Origin: Bryobacterales bacterium
GTDB taxonomy: Bacteria; Acidobacteriota; Terriglobia; Bryobacterales; Bryobacteraceae
Length of the DNA stretch: 58,632 bases
Reading direction: 5' to 3'
NCBI GenBank assembly: GCA_019261985.1
Contig: JAFAQY010000076.1
Location: forward strand, 1-58,632
The translations under genes were made by a program, and so were the position numbers. Under the pieces are notes generated by a model that did not search any database, was not told the origin of the DNA, and worked only from the letters and a program-made list of their open reading frames with translations. Shown here piece by piece: positions 25,521-34,800 of the stretch. Numbering within the stretch: the first letter of the stretch is position 1; the number at the start of each line of letters is the position of its first letter.

Positions 25521-25929
25521 GACCACTTCCTCCTTTCTGAAGCCCGAACACCGCGGAAACAGCAAGCAGTCCGCCAGAAATGCCCAACGGCGAAAACGCA
25601 CCTGCCCCGCGTTCCCTACGTGCGCGCGATAGCTCAGATGGTGCGCGGCATGGCGCAAAAGATCTCGAGTTTGACGCCGGCTTTGCCATCGAGAGTCGGC
25701 GCTGGCCGCTCGGAATGCCGCGTGCATGAATCGCGCTCATGAACTTTACAATCCTCGCGGTCTTTTCAGAGAAACGAGCGTGCACGGGCGATTGCGCGCA
25801 TTGCGAAAATTCGCGAAATGACTCAAACCCGGTGAGTCAAAACACGCAGCATCCAATTTCGGCGCCGCCGCGGGCCAATGAATCAAGCGTTCGACCCTTG
25901 GAAGTTCGCGTGCGTAGCCTAAACCCAAC
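25521..25929. other. Divergent intergenic region before the decaheme operon
   Basis: 409 bases with no credible gene. It must hold promoters for both the helical protein and the cytochrome operon. Visible symmetry: GCGAA-AA-TTCGC (25803-25814) and TGACTCA ... TGAGTCA (25819-25839). Confidence 0.5.
25819..25839. promoter_or_regulatory. TGACTCA inverted repeat, possible operator
   Basis: Perfect 7-base arms TGACTCA/TGAGTCA around a 7-base centre, about 90 bases before the decaheme start. It is a good size for a dimeric regulator, and is not an FNR site (TTGAT-N4-ATCAA). The binding protein is unknown. Confidence 0.4.
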
Positions 25930-26961
25930 ATGCTGACGCCTCGCGCAAAGCTGTTCTTCCTTGCGTCATTATTTTCTGCTTGCTTCGGCCAGACACGGCC
26001 GTCCGCCGCTGAGCCGCCGTCGATCGCCGTAGCCCCACTGACTGCGCCCGAGGGTACGCAGTTTACCGGCTCCGATCGTTGCGCTTCCTGCCATCGCGCC
26101 GAGTCCCTCGAATACGCAAAAACCAGGCACGCCTCGCTGGCGGCCACTGCCAAAAACGCGATTGCAGATTGCGAAATGTGTCATGGACCGGGCAAAGCAC
26201 ACGCGGATGCCGAGGAAGGAGCTCACGGCGATGACGCCGAGGCCGCGGCTGGAGCGAAACTGATTTTCGCCTTTAACGCGAATCCGAAGCAGAATTCCGA
26301 GCGTTGTCTGCGTTGTCATCAAAGCAGCCGCGACCAGAAGGATTTCACCCACTCCACTCACGTGCTGCACGGAGTGGGTTGCAACGAGTGCCACTCGACA
26401 CACCTCGTCGACGCGGCGCGTAACCCGTCCAAAACGGCGCTGGGTTTGGCTCAAGCGAATTTCTTCTCCGTTCCCAAGCTCCCCGAACAGCAGCGCTGGC
26501 TGCACAATAGCCTGTTAAAAAAACCCCAGCCCGATTTGTGCTTCGGCTGCCACGGCAACATTCAGGCGCAATTCGCATTGCCCACGCATCATCGCGTTCC
26601 CGAGGGCGCCATGAAATGCACCGATTGCCACAATCCGCATGGCACGTCGAACCGCGCCACTCTGCGTCAAAGCGGATGGGAGACGTGCACGCAATGTCAC
26701 GTCGAGAAGCGCGGCCCCTTCGTTTTCGAGCACTCGGCGGTAAAGGTCGAGGGGTGTACGGCGTGCCATTCGCCGCATGGCAGCGTGAACCGCATGCTCC
26801 TGGTGCGCCGCGAGGAGCGTTTTCTTTGCCTCCAATGCCACGTCGACCCCAACGCGGTGAACGTGCCGCATGGCCGCCTCGGCTTTCAGACTCGAGGCGA
26901 TTGTACGCGATGCCACGCTGCCATTCACGGTTCGAACTTCGACGTCAATTTCCTTCACTGA
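25930..26961 (+). CDS. DmsE/MtrA-family decaheme c-type cytochrome
   Basis: A 343-residue exported protein with exactly ten CxxCH heme sites: CASCH, CEMCH, CLRCH, CNECH, CFGCH, CTDCH, CTQCH, CTACH, CLQCH and CTRCH. The stretches HRVPEGAMKCTDCHNPHGT, GPFVFEHSAVKVEGCTACH and AAIHGSN match the DmsE/MtrA/PioA family, whose members pass electrons across the outer membrane inside a beta-barrel. Size (about 330) and heme number fit MtrA. The porin gene follows eight bases later, as in mtrAB/pioAB. The signal peptide is MLTPRAKLFFLASLFSACFG. Confidence 0.93.
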   Translation: MLTPRAKLFFLASLFSACFGQTRPSAAEPPSIAVAPLTAPEGTQFTGSDRCASCHRAESLEYAKTRHASLAATAKNAIADCEMCHGPGKAHADAEEGAHGDDAEAAAGAKLIFAFNANPKQNSERCLRCHQSSRDQKDFTHSTHVLHGVGCNECHSTHLVDAARNPSKTALGLAQANFFSVPKLPEQQRWLHNSLLKKPQPDLCFGCHGNIQAQFALPTHHRVPEGAMKCTDCHNPHGTSNRATLRQSGWETCTQCHVEKRGPFVFEHSAVKVEGCTACHSPHGSVNRMLLVRREERFLCLQCHVDPNAVNVPHGRLGFQTRGDCTRCHAAIHGSNFDVNFLH

Positions 26962-26969
26962 GGCTCGCG

Positions 26970-28961
26970 ATGACACGACAAATTCTCGGAATTCTCGCGG
27001 TTTCAGTTGCGGCCTTCGCGCAAAACGATACCAAGCCTTTGACGTTCGACGGCTTTGAAAACCAGGGATCGGCTACCTTTGGCTACCGCTTTACGGATGT
27101 GAACGGCTACCGTCCGAAATTCGAAGAGTTGTTCGATCTCAATAGCGGCCCGCGGCTGCTCGATTTCAGCCTGTTCGGAAAAGCGAAAGAAGAGGAGGAC
27201 CGGTTTGCAAACGACTATTCGTTGAATCTTTTCGGCGTCGGCGGGGACCCGTACTCGACCGTCCAGGCGACGGTTCGGAAAAACAATCGGTATGATCTCC
27301 GCGTCGATTTCCGGCAAAGCCACTATTACTGGAACCGTAACGACTCAGCGATTCTGCCGAATGGCTTGGACGGGTTGACCAATAACCATAACTGGGCTAC
27401 GGTTCGCAAGCTCGGTTCGATAAATCTCCTAATCCATGCAACGAATAATCTTCGCTTCAGCTTCGAATACTATCGCAACACTCGCGATGGAGTGACCTTC
27501 ACAACGCGTTCGCTTGATTATTTCGGCTCTTCGGCAACGTGGGGTTCCTTCGCGCGCGCAAATCCCTACTACATGATCGCGCCGCTCAGCGAAGCGGCCA
27601 ATCGAATCACCGCCGGGGTGGATTACACGCACCGCGCGTGGACCTTGCACTACAAGCTCGGATACCAGCGCTTCAAAGATTCAATTAACGGGCAGAACGC
27701 GGCCACGGGCGAGCGGAGCATCAATATCGACGATCCAACCACTGCGCCGGAGCTGCTGAACGGAGCTTCGTGGTCGGATTCGCGTAACCTCTCAACACCT
27801 GTCAGCGAATTCTCCTACACGGGCCGTTTATCGGCTAACCTTGAGGCGCGCGGCGGTTACATCTTCTATCGATATCGCGGCCCCGCGGCTTTGGACATAT
27901 CCATGGATGGCATCGCTCGCGCGAACAGCGGCGGCACGGCGGACGCGCCTTACTCGGTCGCGCTCTCTACTCGCGCGAATGTCACCGAGCCGAATCAAGT
28001 CGTCGATCAGGGCCTCACCTACAAAGTCAAAGAATGGTGGCAGGTCCTGCTCGACTACCGCTATTCGCGGTTTACGGTCGATAGCGCGGCGCAGTTTCGC
28101 AGCGTCAACGCGGATATCGTCACATCCGGCACGGCGGATGACCAGTGGCGGATTTCGACCAATACTCTCGATCTAAATCTTGCATTCACACCGTCGGCGT
28201 CGCTGCTGGTGCGAGCGGGCGTGCGCCTCCAAAATAACGACGTCCTGGCCCTGGTTGACGGCGTGGTAGACGCAACCCGGACCAAAACGATCCATACGGC
28301 ATGGCCGATCGGCAGTATTTATTTTCAACCATCGAAGGTAATTAGCATCCGCGCCAACGTAGAGGAAATCAATAATGGGACCTCTTATACGCGCGTGACG
28401 CCTCATACGGATATCGGCGCCCGTTTCATCGTCCGCGTCCGGCCTACCGAAAAGTTCTATTTGGAAGACACGGCCATCGTCCGGAACCGGAAGCTGCTCG
28501 AGACCGATTATCGGAGCACGATCCGCAGCAACGCCGCGACAATCAACTACGAATTCAGTCCGCGTTTCACAGCTTTCGCCGGCTTCAGTTACGACAGTTT
28601 CTTCGCGGCGGATTTCGTGAATTTTCTGCGGGGACCTGCGCCGATTACAAATGTCGCCTTACGCGATCAGACGGTCGACCGGGTCTGGCAGGCAGGCCTT
28701 CGGGTCTTGCCTGTGAAGCGGCTGGGCATCGATTTCACCGGCAATTACGTCCGCTCGACAGGATTGGGAGAAATCTCCGGTGAAGCTCCGCTATACGGGC
28801 CTATGAAGTTTCCCTACGTCACTGGATCGCTATATTATGACTTCCCTGCGTTCGGGCGGTTCACGGTGCAATTACAGCGCACTTACTATGTAGAAGAAAT
28901 CGTGCCCGGGAACAATTTCGGCGCGAAGCTACTAATGATTGCGTGGACAAGGAGTTTTTGA
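26970..28961 (+). CDS. MtrB/PioB-like outer-membrane beta-barrel porin
   Basis: A 663-residue protein: a signal peptide (MTRQILGILAVSVAAFAQ) followed by many short amphipathic strands and a C-terminus ending in an aromatic residue (MIAWTRSF), the outer-membrane assembly signal. Early features GYRFTDVNGYRPKFEELF, NSGPRLLDFSLFGKAK, FGVGGDPYSTVQATVRK and RVDFRQSHYYWNRND match the barrel family that sheaths MtrA/PioA cytochromes. Length is near MtrB (about 700). The N-terminal CxxC of Shewanella MtrB is absent. The start is set at the ATG at 26970, eight bases after the decaheme stop; longer upstream frames overlap that gene and are shadows. Confidence 0.8.
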   Translation: MTRQILGILAVSVAAFAQNDTKPLTFDGFENQGSATFGYRFTDVNGYRPKFEELFDLNSGPRLLDFSLFGKAKEEEDRFANDYSLNLFGVGGDPYSTVQATVRKNNRYDLRVDFRQSHYYWNRNDSAILPNGLDGLTNNHNWATVRKLGSINLLIHATNNLRFSFEYYRNTRDGVTFTTRSLDYFGSSATWGSFARANPYYMIAPLSEAANRITAGVDYTHRAWTLHYKLGYQRFKDSINGQNAATGERSINIDDPTTAPELLNGASWSDSRNLSTPVSEFSYTGRLSANLEARGGYIFYRYRGPAALDISMDGIARANSGGTADAPYSVALSTRANVTEPNQVVDQGLTYKVKEWWQVLLDYRYSRFTVDSAAQFRSVNADIVTSGTADDQWRISTNTLDLNLAFTPSASLLVRAGVRLQNNDVLALVDGVVDATRTKTIHTAWPIGSIYFQPSKVISIRANVEEINNGTSYTRVTPHTDIGARFIVRVRPTEKFYLEDTAIVRNRKLLETDYRSTIRSNAATINYEFSPRFTAFAGFSYDSFFAADFVNFLRGPAPITNVALRDQTVDRVWQAGLRVLPVKRLGIDFTGNYVRSTGLGEISGEAPLYGPMKFPYVTGSLYYDFPAFGRFTVQLQRTYYVEEIVPGNNFGAKLLMIAWTRSF

Positions 28962-28963
28962 AA

Positions 28964-29287
28964 ATGACTCGAATGTTTATCAAGGCCGCCGCTGCAGCGG
29001 CCCTGTTCGCTTTAGGCGTGCTCGCCGCCTGGGGGCAGACAGATCCTAAGGACCTGTACCTGGATAAGTGCGCTTCTTGCCACGGTGCCGATGGCGCGGG
29101 CAAAACCGCCAAAGGCAAGAAACTCAACGTTCGCCCGGTGAAAGAAGCGGCCGCGAAATCCAGCGCCGCGGATATGGAGAAAACCGTAGAGAACGGCAAG
29201 GGCGTGGACATGCCGGCATACGGAAAAGAATTGAGCAAAGAACAAATTAAGGGAATCGTCGAATATTACCGGAGCCTGGCAAAATAA
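28964..29287 (+). CDS. Small monoheme c-type cytochrome
   Basis: A 107-residue class I cytochrome c: signal peptide MTRMFIKAAAAAALFALGVLAAWGQ, heme site KCASCHGADGAGK and a C-terminal methionine in GVDMPAYGKELS. The start at 28964 has AAGGAG nine bases upstream, inside the porin's last codons. Its stop overlaps the NapC-like start (TAATG). It is likely the soluble periplasmic shuttle between the inner-membrane cytochrome and the decaheme protein; that role is inferred from position. Confidence 0.9.
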   Translation: MTRMFIKAAAAAALFALGVLAAWGQTDPKDLYLDKCASCHGADGAGKTAKGKKLNVRPVKEAAAKSSAADMEKTVENGKGVDMPAYGKELSKEQIKGIVEYYRSLAK

Positions 29288-29913
29288 TGCCGAGTTCGCT
29301 GTTGATCGGATTATTTGCCATCGCGCTGGTTTTGGTTTTGTTGATCGGGCTGCGGCCCCGGCTGACGCGCTCGCGCGAAGGTAAAATCCTCGCGTTCGTT
29401 GCTTTGTTTATTGTGCCCGCAATCGCGGCGTGGGCCGGCTTCTCAATGCATATGGATCGTGCGCAATCCAGGGAATTCTGCCTCTCCTGTCACGTCATGA
29501 GCGATTTTGGAAAGAGCCTGTATGTAGACGACCCCAGCTATTTGGCCGCGCGCCATTTTCAAAACAATCGCGTGCCCCGGGACCGCGCCTGCTACACTTG
29601 CCACACCGATTACACATTATTCGGGGGCGTTAAATCCAAAATTCGCGGACTCCGCCATTTACAGGTTCAATATCTCGGCACGATTCCTAAACCCGCAGAC
29701 ATCAAGCTATACGAGCCGTATAACAATCGCGAATGCCTGCACTGCCACTTGGGCGCGCGCCGTTTTGAGGAATCGTCGGCTCACCGCCGCGATCCGGATC
29801 TGCTCAATACGGTCAAAGCGGGCCGGCGCTCGTGTTTGTCGAACGGCTGCCATGACATCGTGCATGAAGTGGGCTCGCTGAAAGATGCGACGTTCTGGAA
29901 ATCGAGTCAATAG
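29287..29913 (+). CDS. NapC/NirT-like membrane-anchored tetraheme cytochrome
   Basis: A 208-residue protein with two N-terminal hydrophobic segments (about 3-22 and 34-54) and then heme sites CLSCH, CYTCH and CLHCH, plus CLSNGCH, a CX4CH variant. NapC/NirT/NrfH/CymA proteins take electrons from quinol and hand them to periplasmic partners. SREFCLSCHVM at the first heme is characteristic. NapC usually has a single anchor helix, so the extra segment is unusual. Position after decaheme, porin and monoheme cytochrome supports a CymA-like role linking the quinone pool to the conduit. Confidence 0.82.
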   Translation: MPSSLLIGLFAIALVLVLLIGLRPRLTRSREGKILAFVALFIVPAIAAWAGFSMHMDRAQSREFCLSCHVMSDFGKSLYVDDPSYLAARHFQNNRVPRDRACYTCHTDYTLFGGVKSKIRGLRHLQVQYLGTIPKPADIKLYEPYNNRECLHCHLGARRFEESSAHRRDPDLLNTVKAGRRSCLSNGCHDIVHEVGSLKDATFWKSSQ

Positions 29914-29915
29914 AT

Positions 29916-30158
29916 ATGGAAGCTCCCGGCATCGAACGCAGAATCAAATGGGCGAGCAGCATGGTAGCCGCCGGGCTCCTCATCCAATTGTTATCGTTCC
30001 TGAAACTTCACCCCTTGGCATTCGTCGCCTTTATCGCTCTGGGTGTACCGTTAACCGCCGGCGGCGCTGTCCTCTATCTAATCAGCATCGTCGCGGCCCC
30101 GCATGCATCTGTGCCCGGGCCTGGGCCGCAAATCTTACCATCAAAGAATGTGGGCTGA
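29916..30158 (+). CDS. Small membrane protein at the end of the cytochrome operon
   Basis: 80 residues with two strongly hydrophobic segments (about 15-33, SSMVAAGLLIQLLSFLKLH, and 36-60). No recognised family. It starts three bases after the NapC-like stop, so it is translated from the same transcript and may stabilise the quinol-oxidising cytochrome. The last codons run into the heptamer repeat at 30155. Confidence 0.6.
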   Translation: MEAPGIERRIKWASSMVAAGLLIQLLSFLKLHPLAFVAFIALGVPLTAGGAVLYLISIVAAPHASVPGPGPQILPSKNVG

Positions 30159-30196
30159 AAACTAAGAACTAAAAACTGAAAATTGAAAACTGAAAA
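30155..30196 (+). repeat. Heptamer tandem array, unit CTGAAAA
   Basis: Six head-to-tail 7-base units: CTGAAAA, CTAAGAA, CTAAAAA, CTGAAAA, TTGAAAA, CTGAAAA. A second array of a closely related unit lies at 31729. It occupies the gap between the convergent membrane-protein and DinB genes. Confidence 0.85.
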
Positions 30197-30200
30197 CTGG

Positions 30201-30659
30201 TCACACCGGCCCCTCCGACCGCAGGGCCGACTCGATCTGTGCCAAGTGATGTTCGTTATGCCAGGCGACTTTGTCGAACTCTTCCTTGAGGGTTCGGATG
30301 CCCATCTCACTATGAACGAACTGTAGGTGGCCGCTTCTGTCATAGTGCAGACGCGCGTGGTAGATGACACCGGCCCGTACAGATTCGTAGATGCGGTGAG
30401 AGAGATCGAGCGGGATGTTGGAGTAGTCGAGGCCCCTTGCCCACGCATCCTGGTCGAACGCCCAAAGTACCTGCCGGGGTCCACTGATGATGCTGCGGAT
30501 TCGGTAGAATAGCACCGTCTCGGCATCCGCAAGGTGATGCAGAATGTGCCGAACGGGCCACTTGCCGGGCGCATAACTGCGATCGAGCGGGTCGCCGTTC
30601 AAGCCAAAGTAAGTCCGTGTCCGGTCTCTTGTCGCTTCCAGTCGCGCAACGATTTCCAT
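30201..30659 (-). CDS. DinB family (four-helix, metal-binding) protein
   Basis: A 152-residue DinB/YfiT-like protein. Metal-binding histidines appear at the usual places: WPVRHILHHLADAE near residue 40 and WHNEHHLAQIESAL at the C-terminus, with VIYHARLHYDRS between. Members are thiol-S-transferase-like or metal-dependent hydrolases, most of unknown substrate. DinB here is the damage-inducible fold of Bacillus, not DNA polymerase IV. The gene follows the NIPSNAP gene closely (six bases), suggesting co-transcription. Confidence 0.8.
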   Translation of the reverse strand: MEIVARLEATRDRTRTYFGLNGDPLDRSYAPGKWPVRHILHHLADAETVLFYRIRSIISGPRQVLWAFDQDAWARGLDYSNIPLDLSHRIYESVRAGVIYHARLHYDRSGHLQFVHSEMGIRTLKEEFDKVAWHNEHHLAQIESALRSEGPV

Positions 30660-30665
30660 AGGCCA

Positions 30666-30971
30666 TCATTCAAACACCGGTCTGAAGAAACTCCGATCCC
30701 ATCGTCGGATACAGGCAGTTTCCCGGGAATATTCATAAGCTGCTTGGCACTCAGGGTCATTTGCGGACGCACTTCGATACGACTCATAGGCACTCAGGTT
30801 TGGGAAAGTAAACGAAGCTAACGCAATATCGCTCGCGCCTTCCGCAGGCAGGAGATAGCCGTGGTGCGTACCACCAAATTTGTTCACCAAAGCGATCCAT
30901 AACCGCCCACAGTGTTCAAACTCTCTTACTTTGGCAGGGTCGATTTCGTAGCGCAGAAAGCAAGTCACCAT
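30666..30971 (-). CDS. NIPSNAP-domain protein
   Basis: A 101-residue ferredoxin-like alpha/beta barrel protein: VTCFLRYEIDPAKVREFEHCGRLWIALVNKFGGTHHGYLLP, then TFPNLSAYESYRSASANDPECQAA, a typical NIPSNAP/Dabb pattern. The start at 30971 gives a normal family N-terminus; codons upstream add a basic stretch (RRGYLRRRRG) and are unlikely. NIPSNAP proteins of bacteria are small dimeric proteins without a settled function. Confidence 0.8.
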   Translation of the reverse strand: MVTCFLRYEIDPAKVREFEHCGRLWIALVNKFGGTHHGYLLPAEGASDIALASFTFPNLSAYESYRSASANDPECQAAYEYSRETACIRRWDRSFFRPVFE

Positions 30972-31070
30972 AGCTTCAAAGTATAAGCCGCGCCGCCGCC
31001 TCAAATATCCGCGGCGAGGCATAAAATATCAGGTACTCACGAATCCGGCACGCGGTAGGCGCGCGGCAAT

Positions 31071-31346
31071 TTATATGTGACGCGAAACCGGCAACGGTAC
31101 CGCGGGCGCCCCTCGCAACAGACCTTCAGAGCTCAGATCTTCGTCCAACTCGGGCCAGTGGATGCCATATCCGCCGCCGCTAACCCGCCAATTCCGGAGC
31201 TGTTCTGGCGTGGCGTCTAACAGAGTCGGGTACCAGGCCAAAGGAACTATAATCGTCCGGCCATCCACCAGGTCCACCGCCATTGTATCCGCGGTGAAGC
31301 GTACATCCTTGATGCGTTCCCCCGGATTAGGTTCCGAACCTCTCAT
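31071..31346 (-). CDS. DUF2442 domain protein
   Basis: A 91-residue protein with the DUF2442 pattern: IKDVRFTADTMAVDLVDGRTIIVPLAWYPTLLDATPEQL and GYGIHWPELDEDLSSEGLLRG. It overlaps the DUF4160 gene by 20 bases, so the two are translated together. DUF2442 and DUF4160 genes are very often found as adjacent pairs in bacteria, in the manner of toxin-antitoxin systems, but no activity is proven. DUF2442 is the likely DNA-binding or antidote partner, by inference. Confidence 0.85.
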   Translation of the reverse strand: MRGSEPNPGERIKDVRFTADTMAVDLVDGRTIIVPLAWYPTLLDATPEQLRNWRVSGGGYGIHWPELDEDLSSEGLLRGAPAVPLPVSRHI

Positions 31347-31563
31347 TCCATTTCTCCAGAAGGCTCACTTCGTTTGTTTTCAGCATCTGCTGTATGCGGC
31401 GAAGCTCGGCCGGGCTAAAGCCAAGGTTACGCGCCAAGGCGACCGGGCTAAGCCAAAATTTCGCCGATTCGTCATCACGGTCGACATGCACGTGAGGTGG
31501 TTCGTTTGGTTCGTGGCTATAAAAGTACACGCGATAAGGCCCTGACCTTAGAACCGTCGGCAC
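31327..31563 (-). CDS. DUF4160 domain protein
   Basis: A 78-residue protein matching DUF4160: MPTVLRSGPYRVYFYSHE, NEPPHVHVDRDD, SAKFWLSPVALARNLGFS and LRRIQQMLKTNEVSLLEKWNE. It comes first of the pair with DUF2442 (20-base overlap). The conserved EPPHVHV histidines suggest a metal or nucleic-acid site. It may be part of a toxin-antitoxin-like or mobile small module. Confidence 0.87.
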   Translation of the reverse strand: MPTVLRSGPYRVYFYSHEPNEPPHVHVDRDDESAKFWLSPVALARNLGFSPAELRRIQQMLKTNEVSLLEKWNERFGT

Positions 31564-31866
31564 GGACTAGTATTACACACGACCTCCCGCTCGCGTGCCT
31601 TATCTAAAAATGATTGCGTTCTATATCAGTCGTGGGCACCCCCCGGATTACGTTCCCACTTCGCCCCGGCCGTCGCGCATGAATCTTGTTCTGCAAGCGA
31701 TCAGCCGCCACAAACTTTCAGCGATCAGCTGAAAACTGAAAGCTGAAAGCTGATAGCTGAAAGCCGACAGCTGACCGCTGCCACTATGCCACATGGCAAA
31801 CCCCTAAAACGGCGCGCGGTAGTAGACACTTCCCGACCCCTCACGGTTAAATAAAAGTAAGTACGT
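31564..31866. other. Intergenic region with heptamer array
   Basis: 303 bases without a gene, between the divergent DUF4160 and RND genes. It contains the CTGAAAG heptamer array (31729-31777) and an AT-rich stretch (GGTTAAATAAAAGTAAG) just before the RND start where a promoter or ribosome site would be. Confidence 0.6.
31729..31777 (+). repeat. Heptamer tandem array, unit CTGAAAG
   Basis: Seven units in register: CTGAAAA, CTGAAAG, CTGAAAG, CTGATAG, CTGAAAG, CCGACAG, CTGACCG. The first unit is identical to that of the 30155 array. Similar bits (ATCAGC) continue upstream from 31699. Confidence 0.85.
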
Positions 31867-34800
31867 ATGTGGATTGTCCGGCTAGCACTGCGCCGCCCTT
31901 ACACCTTCATTGTCATGGCGTTAGCGCTGGTACTCGCGGGCGGGCTCGCGATCGCCCGAATGCCTGCCGACATTTTTCCGGAAATTGATATTCCGATTGT
32001 CAGCGTCGTTTGGCAGTATAACGGCCTGGACCCGGACCAAATGGCGGACTTGGTCACCACGCGCAGCGAGCGCGGCATGACCACCACCGTGAACGATATC
32101 GAGCGCATCGAGTCGCAGACTCTCGCCGGCATCTCCGTAATTCGTATCTACTTTCATCCGGGCGCGAAGATCGAAGCCGCCATCGCCCAAATCGGCGCGC
32201 AGACCAACACTCAGCTTGGCTATCTGCCGGAAGGTTCCCGTCCGCCCAACATTCTTCGATACAACGCCGCTACGGTCCCCATTCTTCAGCTCGGCCTTTC
32301 GAGCGACACGCTCAGCGAGCAGCAGATTTACGACTTGGGGTCCAACTTCATTCGGACGCAGCTGGCGACAATTCAAGGCGCGAGCGTGCCCCCGCCTTAC
32401 GGCGGCAAGCAGCGGCAAATCATGGTCGATATCAATCCGCAGCAGCTTTTTGCCCGGGGGCTCTCGGCAGGCGATGTATCCACCGCTCTTAACGCCCAGA
32501 GCGTCATTTTGCCCGCCGGGAGCGCGAAGATTGGCTCCCGCGAATACCGTATTGAGATGAACAACACGCCGCAAATCGTGGAGGCGTTCAATCGTCTTCC
32601 GATCAAGACGGTAAACGGCGGAACTATCTTTATGAGCGACGTTGCGCAGGTGCGCGACGGGTATAGCGTCCAGACCAATATCGTGCGCCATAACGGCGAG
32701 CGTGGCGCCCTGCTAACAGCGCTCAAAAACGGAAGCGTTTCCACGCTCGAAATCGTGCGCCGCGTGAAAGATGCGCTGCCCCGCATCGCGTCCACTTTGC
32801 CCCCGGGGCTTCAAATCAGGACGTTGTTCGATCAGTCCATTTTTGTCCGCGCCGCGATTCAGGGCGTAATCAAAGAAGCGCTCGCCGCCGCGGCTTTAAC
32901 CGGGTTGATGATCATGCTGTTCCTGGGAAGCTGGCGCAGCACTCTGATCGTTTGCATCTCGATTCCGCTTTCGATATTCACCTCGCTTGCGATTCTGTAT
33001 GCGTTCGGAGAAACGATCAATATCATGACGCTGGGCGGGCTGGCGCTCGCGGTGGGAATTCTGGTGGATGACGCCACGGTGGAAATCGAAAATATTCACC
33101 GGAATTTAGGGATGGGCAAGGGAATTATTCAGGCCATTCTCGATGGCGCCAGGCAAATCGCGGTGCCCGCATTTGTCTCCACGCTTTGCATTTGTATCGT
33201 GTTCGTGCCTGTCGCATTTCTTACCGGAACCGCCAAATACCTGTTTACGCCTCTCGCAATGGCCGTCGCGCTCGCGATGGGCGCATCGTATCTCCTTTCG
33301 CGGACCCTGATTCCCACCATGATCCGTTTCCTTTTGCCCGCCGAGCTGCACCGCTATCGCGGGCCGGAGGGTCACGCCGACGTGCACGACAAAAGCGTGC
33401 TATGGCGTTTGCATCAGGGCTTCAACGGGGGGTTTGAAAAGCTGCGCGATTCCTACTCGGGCATCCTCGAATCGGCGCTGCACCATCGTGCTATCGTGCT
33501 CGCCGCTTTTGTGATTCTTTCTGTCACGAGCCTGGCGCTTTACACTGTGGTCGGCAGCGATTTTTTCCCGCTGGTGGATGCGGGCCAAATCCGGTTACAT
33601 GTCCGCACTCCCACCGGGACTCGCGTCGAGGAGTCCGAAGCGCGGTTCGGGCAAGTGGAGCGCAGCATTCGGCAAATCGTTCCGTCGAATGAGCTAAACG
33701 ACATTCTCGACAACATTGGGCTTCCCACCTCGGGATTTAATCTGACCTTCGGCGACAGCACCACTTTGGGGACCTTCGATGGCGAGATTCTTGTATCCCT
33801 AAAGCCGGGCGAGCACCGGTCCACATGGGAATACGTGCGTGAGATGCGCAGCCGCCTTCCACGCGAGTTTCCGGATCTGGCTTTCTTCTTTCAGCCCGCC
33901 GATATCGTGAGCCAGATCCTGAATTTCGGTTTGCCGGCGCCCATCGACGTTCAGATCGCCGGGCCGCTCCGCAACGTCGCGAAGAATTACCAGCTCGCGG
34001 CGGAGATGTCGGCCCGTTTGTCCGCAATTCCCGGAACCGCGGATGTACACGTCCATCAGTTGCGAGACGTGCCGTTGATGCGTGTTGACGTCGATCGCGA
34101 TCGCGCCAGCGAGTTGGGTTTCACGCAGCGAGATGTAGCCAGCGGAATGTTGACTTCTTTAAGCGGCTCATTCCAGACGGCCGCGAACTGGTGGGTCAAC
34201 CCCGCTAATGGAGTCGACTACACCGTTATCGTCCAGACCCCGACATACCGCGTCGATTCGCCGGATGCGATCATGAGCACGCCCATACGATCCAGCGATT
34301 CGCAATCCACGCAGTTGCTTACCAATGTGGCTCAGGTTAAGCGCGGCCAGACCGCCGCTGTTGTCAGCCATTACAACGTCCAGCCCGTCTTCGACGTCTA
34401 CGCGAACGTTCAGGATCGCGACCTTGGGAGCGTCGCGGCGGATGTGGACAAGGTCATCGCCGAATACACGAAGAAGCTCCCGGCCGGCAGCTATATCGAT
34501 ACGCGCGGACAAGTAGAAACAATGAGAGCGTCTTTTCTGGGGATGTCTTATGGCCTGATATTCGCGATTATTTTGGTTTATTTCGTCATGGTGATTAACT
34601 TTCAATCCTGGACGGATCCGTTTATTATTTTGATGGCAATTCCAGGCGCGTCGACGGGTATTTTGTTGATCCTGTTTTTCACCCGCACCACCATTAGTGT
34701 TCCCGCGCTGATGGGCGCTATTATGAGCATTGGCGTCGGCACCGCGAATAGCATCCTGCTTGTGACGTTCGCCAACGATCTGCGCCGCGAAGGCGTGGGC

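Noticed and set aside
25622-25700. tRNA-like stretch (GCGCGATAGCTCAGATGG)
   Set aside because: The first 20 bases resemble a tRNA acceptor/D-arm, but no anticodon stem, no TTCGA-type T-arm and no matching 3' acceptor strand follow.
26538-26969. Longer start for the porin
   Set aside because: The added residues lie inside the decaheme gene in another frame; the ATG at 26970 gives a proper signal peptide.
30155-31777. CRISPR array
   Set aside because: The repeats are 7-base head-to-tail units without unique spacers, and no cas gene is present.
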